Assembly: GCA_040755335.1 (NCBI GenBank)
Contig: JBFMAU010000298.1
Coordinates: forward strand, 1-9,832
Direction: 5' to 3'
Length of the DNA: 9,832 bases
DNA from: UBA7656 sp040755335
GTDB taxonomy: Bacteria > Acidobacteriota > Blastocatellia > UBA7656
Of this stretch, positions 6,767 through 9,832 are shown piece by piece. The stretch's first letter is position 1, and the number at the start of each line of letters is the position of its first letter. A model generated the notes under the pieces. The model saw nothing but the letters and a program-made list of their open reading frames with translations, searched no databases and had not been told where the DNA came from. The translations under genes and the position numbers were made by a program.

Positions 6767-8053
6767 ATGGATATGTCACTTCCAGAGACTTGGGTTGAGA
6801 GGACGCTTCGGGAGGTTTGCGAGCCGACGAAGCTATGGAATCCGCAGCGAGACGTGCGAGATGAGTTTTGGTATATCGACGTTTCGGCTGTATCGCGCGA
6901 GAGCTACGCTATTCGAGAACCGCAGCGCATCAAGGGGACTGAGGCTCCAAGCCGAGCACGAAAGATCGTCCAATCTGAGGATGCCATCTTTGCCACTGTG
7001 AGGCCAACGCTTCGCCGGGTCGCATTTGTTGGCCCCGATTTCGATAACCAGATTGCTTCAACTGCTTTTTGTGTGGTTCGCGCTAATCGTGAGAAAGCAT
7101 CTCCTCGTTTCCTCTACTACTTGCTGCTGACTGATTTCTTGAACGATGAGATTGCCAAGTTCGAGTCGGGTGCGAGCTACCCAGCCGTGAATGACAAGGA
7201 TGTGCTAGATCGAACTGTTCCGCTACCACCAAAGCCGGATCAGGAAAAAATTGCGGCGGTGTTGTGGAAGGTGCAACGCGCCATCGAGATTGAGGATAAG
7301 CTGATTGCGACCGCGCGCGAGTTGAAGCAGTCGGCCATGCGTCAACTCTTCACGCACGGGCTGCGCGGCGAACCGCAGAAGGAAACCAAGATTGGCCTGC
7401 TTCCTGAAAGCTGGAACCCAAAACTCCTTCAGAACTGCTGCGATGTTGTTAGCTCATCTCTGTCCTATACGGATTTCGAGAGCATGTCTGAAGCAACAGA
7501 CGGCAATGCTGTCCTAGCGATGGGGATCAAGGTGTCTGACATGAATTTGTCTGGCAATGAGTCTTATATCATGCGAGCGAATTTGCAGAAGCGAGTGGAT
7601 TTCAGCCTTGCTGAAAAGAAGCTGGTGCCTGCCAATACAATCGTGTTTCCGAAGCGAGGTGCTGCTATAGCGACGAACAAGAAGAGAATGACAACAGCGT
7701 GGACGGTTCTCGACCCTAACTTGATCGGCGTGTGTGCTGGTGAAGGGGTAAATTCTAGTTTCCTATTCTACTGGTTCCAGAACTTCGACCTTCGAACTAT
7801 CACTGAGCCAGGACCGACACCGCAACTCAACAAGAAGAACCTCACTCCCCTTCTTCTTCCAATTCCCGATGACCCAGACGAGCAAGCAGAGATTGCCGCT
7901 ATCCTGCAAACGATTGACCGCAAGATTTCCGTCCACGAGCGCAAGCGGGCGACTTTGCAGGAACTATTCAAGACGCTGCTCCACCAGTTGATGACCGGAC
8001 AAATCTGCGTACACGACCTCGATATTGATACGAGCGAGGTGACGGGATGTTGA
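6767..8053 (+). CDS. hsdS: Type I restriction-modification specificity subunit HsdS
   Basis: HsdS recognises the two halves of the bipartite DNA target and docks HsdM and HsdR. The protein has 428 residues, normal for a two-TRD HsdS. The first target-recognition domain covers about residues 1-155. The first conserved spacer helix follows, with PLPPKPDQEKIAAVL around Gln159 and RELKQSAMRQLFTHG after it. A second TRD starts at LPESW (near 216). The distal conserved region PDDPDEQAEIAAIL (around 372) continues into RATLQELFKTLLHQLMTGQ. The half-repeat design, EQxxIAxxL followed by a leucine-rich helix in both halves, is the clearest evidence. ATG 6767 is chosen because the frame upstream runs through the palindromic repeat; ATG 6773 (MSLPETW) is equally possible. 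No strong ribosome-binding site is visible. The TRDs cannot be assigned a target sequence by eye. TRDs evolve quickly, so weak similarity to known proteins is expected there. Confidence 0.92.
   Translation: MDMSLPETWVERTLREVCEPTKLWNPQRDVRDEFWYIDVSAVSRESYAIREPQRIKGTEAPSRARKIVQSEDAIFATVRPTLRRVAFVGPDFDNQIASTAFCVVRANREKASPRFLYYLLLTDFLNDEIAKFESGASYPAVNDKDVLDRTVPLPPKPDQEKIAAVLWKVQRAIEIEDKLIATARELKQSAMRQLFTHGLRGEPQKETKIGLLPESWNPKLLQNCCDVVSSSLSYTDFESMSEATDGNAVLAMGIKVSDMNLSGNESYIMRANLQKRVDFSLAEKKLVPANTIVFPKRGAAIATNKKRMTTAWTVLDPNLIGVCAGEGVNSSFLFYWFQNFDLRTITEPGPTPQLNKKNLTPLLLPIPDDPDEQAEIAAILQTIDRKISVHERKRATLQELFKTLLHQLMTGQICVHDLDIDTSEVTGC
8036..8042 (+). promoter_or_regulatory. Ribosome-binding site inside the end of hsdS
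   Basis: GAGGTGA lies within the last codons of hsdS. Its GAGG core is 7 bases before the ATG at 8047, near-ideal spacing. It is a better Shine-Dalgarno match than those before hsdM or hsdS, and it supports translation of the small ORF that starts here. Confidence 0.4.
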
Positions 8054-8214
8054 TCTTTTTCGACGAAACATTTCATGAAAAGGAAAAGCGCCAAGTGACC
8101 CTTTCGGATCAGCGTCGGGCTTGGAAAACCCAACTCTTGGCGCTAAGACTTGGATCGAGCTTGCTCAGTCCGACGAAATTATCTCTTGAGAAAACCATCG
8201 AGTCAAGAGAGTGA
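8047..8214 (+). CDS. Small hypothetical protein overlapping the hsdS stop
   Basis: A 55-residue frame begins MLIFFDETFHEKEKRQVTLS. Its ATG lies just before the hsdS stop (ATG at 8047, TGA at 8051-8053), the arrangement typical of translational coupling, and a GAGGTGA sequence precedes it. The product has an acidic/basic mixed N-terminal part and a Leu/Ser-rich middle, with no transmembrane segment or motif I recognise. It could be an accessory protein of the R-M locus or the stump of a longer gene cut by the repeats that follow. It could also be a chance frame, since ORFs of this length are common. An inverted repeat AGCGCCAAG (8087-8095) / CTTGGCGCT (8136-8144) lies inside it. Confidence 0.35.
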   Translation: MLIFFDETFHEKEKRQVTLSDQRRAWKTQLLALRLGSSLLSPTKLSLEKTIESRE

Positions 8215-8259
8215 CCAGAGGTGCGCGAAATGAGAGTAGGTGGAGTCTATCGCCTCGAA

Positions 8260-8441
8260 AGCCCTGAAAGGGCGAAATTCAACAGCCCGGTGCGAAGCGC
8301 CGGGTTGCAAGTCGGTTTTCCGATAAGCCCTGAAAGGGCGAGATAATGATCAAAGTATCTCGCCCTTTCAGGGCTTGCCGATATTGGCGACTCATACCTG
8401 CGGCGATGCCGCAGGCTATTGAATTTCGCCCTTTCAGGGCT
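8260..8441. repeat. Nested inverted-repeat array built from GCCCTGAAAGGGC palindromes
   Basis: Four copies of AGCCCTGAAAGGGCGA appear, two forward (from 8260 and 8326) and two reversed (ending at 8375 and 8441). The outer pair forms a 23-bp perfect inverted repeat (8260-8282 and 8419-8441). The inner pair forms a 21-bp perfect inverted repeat (8325-8345 and 8356-8376) around a 10-base loop. Between them lie two more hairpins: CCCGGTGCGAAGCGCCGGG (8286-8304, one mismatched pair) and CCTGCGGC-gat-GCCGCAGG (8397-8415). Each 15-mer is itself palindromic (GCCCT-gaa-AGGGC). The arrangement is REP/BIME-like, not CRISPR, because orientation alternates and spacing is irregular. The inner stem is strong enough to stall transcription or protect mRNA ends, which could lower hsdR expression relative to hsdM and hsdS. 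Confidence 0.8.
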
Positions 8442-8545
8442 GTTGTTGATCTCTACCTATTTTGATTTCGCGCACCCTGTGACCAGCATCATGGGGGTGA
8501 AGAGCAAGCGCCAGACGGCTCATGGTCAGGAATGCCTGACACCCA

Positions 8546-8552
8546 AAGGAAG
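8546..8552 (+). promoter_or_regulatory. Ribosome-binding site of hsdR
   Basis: AAGGAAG is followed after 8 bases by the ATG at 8561. This decides the hsdR start: the conserved HsdR sequence follows in this frame, and no better-placed start with a Shine-Dalgarno sequence is seen. Confidence 0.6.
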
Positions 8553-8560
8553 TTTGAAGT

Positions 8561-9832
8561 ATGCAGACCGATACACACACCGCAAATCAAACCAGCCCGC
8601 ATCTCGCAAGCGAGGCCGGCACGGTTCAATTCACGCTCGTCAAACACGCGGAAGGCGCAGGCTGGACTGTTCTGTCCGACACTGAAGCACTCAGCAAACG
8701 CGGCGGCGAAAGCGGGCTTTTCTTTTATCGCGATCTGGAAGACGCTCTGCTGCGGCTCAATCCCGGCATCGCCACGACAGAAAACGTCAACAGCATCATT
8801 CAGCGAATGGAGAGTGTCCCGAAAACCATCGAAGGCAACAAGGAAATCCTCGAATGGCTGCGCGGCAATCGAACCGTGTATGACGAACAGGAGAAGCGGC
8901 ATCGAAACGTCACGCTGATCGATTACCGGAACCTCGACCGAAATATCTTTCACGTCACTTACGAGTGGAGTTTCAAGGCGGGCAATCGCAAGGGGAATCG
9001 GGCCGACATTATTTTTCTCATCAACGGCATCCCGGTCGCAATCATAGAGAACAAGAACCCGAAACTACAGGACGCAATGGAGCGCGCCGTCACCCAACTG
9101 CGGCGTTACGAATTGGAGACGCCGGAGATGATGACTGCGCCGCAGGTCTTCAATATCACTCACCTGATCGAATACTTCTACGGCGTGACCTGGAACTACG
9201 CGCGCAAAAACATTGTGAGTTGGAAAGATGCGACAACCGGCGAGCGCCCGGTCAGCTACAAGGAAGCCGTCCAGACTTTCTTCGAGCGCGAGCGGTTTTT
9301 GGCGATGCTCGGCGAGTGGATTTTGTTCTACGTCAAGGACGACGTGCTTGAAAAGACTATGCTGCGCCAGCACCAGACGCGCGCAACGCTCAAGGTGGTA
9401 GAGCGATGCGCTGACGAAGAAAAGAAAACAGGATTGATCTGGCACACGCAAGGCTCCGGCAAGACCTTCACGTTGCTCACCGCAGCCCGCCTTATCCTCG
9501 AAGACAAAAAACACTTCTCCGGCGCTACGGTCATGGCTATCGTTGACCGCAACGAGTTGGAAGGCCAGCTATCAGGCTGGGTGGAGCGGTTGATGGGCGA
9601 AATGGCTGGGAGACAGATCAGCGTCGCCTACGCGGACAGCAAAGCGAGGCTACAGGATTTATTCGACCAGGACTTTCGCGGCCTGATCGTTTCGATGATT
9701 CACAAGTTTGACGGACTCAGGAAAGACAGTTGCACGCGCTCGGATGTGTTCGTGCTGATTGACGAGGCGCACCGTTCGACGGGCGGCGATTTGGGAAACT
9801 ACCTGATGGGCGCGCTGCCCAATGCGACATTG
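8561..9832 (+). CDS. hsdR: Type I restriction endonuclease subunit HsdR (3' end beyond window)
   Basis: HsdR cleaves unmodified DNA after ATP-driven translocation, in complex with HsdM and HsdS. The first 424 residues are present and the frame is open at the window edge; family members are usually about 950-1100 residues. The N-terminal PD-(D/E)xK nuclease domain shows Asp149 in NRADIIF, then Glu163 and Lys165 in IIENKNP. A downstream Gln-containing stretch (AVTQLRRYE) fits the QxxxY motif of HsdR nucleases. The SF2 motor follows: Walker A GSGKT (298-302, within WHTQGSGKTFTL) and DEAH (401-404), with VSMIHKF just before it. All catalytic residues visible in the retained part are intact. The gene lies about 350 bp beyond the small ORF, separated by repeats, so it is less tightly coupled to hsdS than is usual. 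Nothing suggests truncation within the window. Confidence 0.93.
   Translation, partial: MQTDTHTANQTSPHLASEAGTVQFTLVKHAEGAGWTVLSDTEALSKRGGESGLFFYRDLEDALLRLNPGIATTENVNSIIQRMESVPKTIEGNKEILEWLRGNRTVYDEQEKRHRNVTLIDYRNLDRNIFHVTYEWSFKAGNRKGNRADIIFLINGIPVAIIENKNPKLQDAMERAVTQLRRYELETPEMMTAPQVFNITHLIEYFYGVTWNYARKNIVSWKDATTGERPVSYKEAVQTFFERERFLAMLGEWILFYVKDDVLEKTMLRQHQTRATLKVVERCADEEKKTGLIWHTQGSGKTFTLLTAARLILEDKKHFSGATVMAIVDRNELEGQLSGWVERLMGEMAGRQISVAYADSKARLQDLFDQDFRGLIVSMIHKFDGLRKDSCTRSDVFVLIDEAHRSTGGDLGNYLMGALPNATL

Larger units (their letters stand above)
8215..8560. other. Non-coding stretch between the small ORF and hsdR
   Basis: This 346-bp stretch is dominated by the inverted-repeat array at 8260-8441, then 119 bp with no recognisable gene. 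Near its end a 6-bp-stem hairpin GTCAGG/CCTGAC (8525-8540) stands just upstream of the hsdR ribosome-binding site. I find no convincing sigma70 promoter for hsdR, which may be read from upstream through the repeats. Confidence 0.5.

Noticed and set aside
8230..8346. 38-residue frame starting MRVGGVYRLESPERAK
   Set aside because: Over half of it is the translated repeat unit (SPERA appears twice), with no sign of coding selection.
8260..8441. Possible CRISPR array from the repeated 15-mer AGCCCTGAAAGGGCG
   Set aside because: Copies alternate in orientation, spacings are unequal (about 10-50 bases), the intervening sequence is itself palindromic, and no cas gene is present.

Overview
The window looks like an accessory (defence-island-like) segment of a free-living bacterial genome of moderate-to-high GC, probably an acidobacterium near the Blastocatellia. 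That placement is an inference from two things: the style of the Ser/Thr kinase N-terminus, and the abundance of short palindromic repeats between genes. No rRNA or marker gene confirms it. Every convincing gene lies on the + strand.

Layout. (1) Bases 1-610 hold no convincing gene. Bases 160-610 are a long imperfect palindromic repeat. A second, smaller element (324-583) has inserted into one of its hairpins, with 16-bp terminal inverted repeats and an 8-bp target duplication. (2) Bases 650-1486 encode the N-terminal half of an altronate dehydratase/UxaA-family enzyme, apparently a decayed gene. (3) Bases 1735-4635 encode a 966-residue protein that fuses a complete Hanks-type Ser/Thr protein kinase to a complete UvrD/PcrA/Rep-type superfamily 1 helicase. 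This is the most unusual object in the window. (4) After a 96-bp gap carrying a promoter-like, dyad-rich segment comes a type I restriction-modification locus. It consists of hsdM (4732-6543, with an added N-terminal helix-turn-helix domain), hsdS (6767-8053) and hsdR (8561 to beyond the window end). A palindromic repeat of about 130 bp separates hsdM and hsdS. A 55-codon ORF overlapping the hsdS stop and a nested array of inverted repeats (8260-8441) separate hsdS and hsdR.

How the genes may work together. HsdM, HsdS and HsdR would form the usual type I complex: HsdS sets specificity, HsdM makes N6-methyladenine, and HsdR translocates and cleaves DNA. The HTH on HsdM, next to inverted repeats over the likely promoter, suggests that the methyltransferase subunit regulates its own operon. 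The kinase-helicase sits immediately upstream in the same direction. It could be an independent DNA-repair or phage-response protein, or an accessory to the R-M system. The sequence alone does not decide between these.

Limits: all family assignments come from reading motifs in the translations, with no database search. The residue numbers given are counted from the stated starts.
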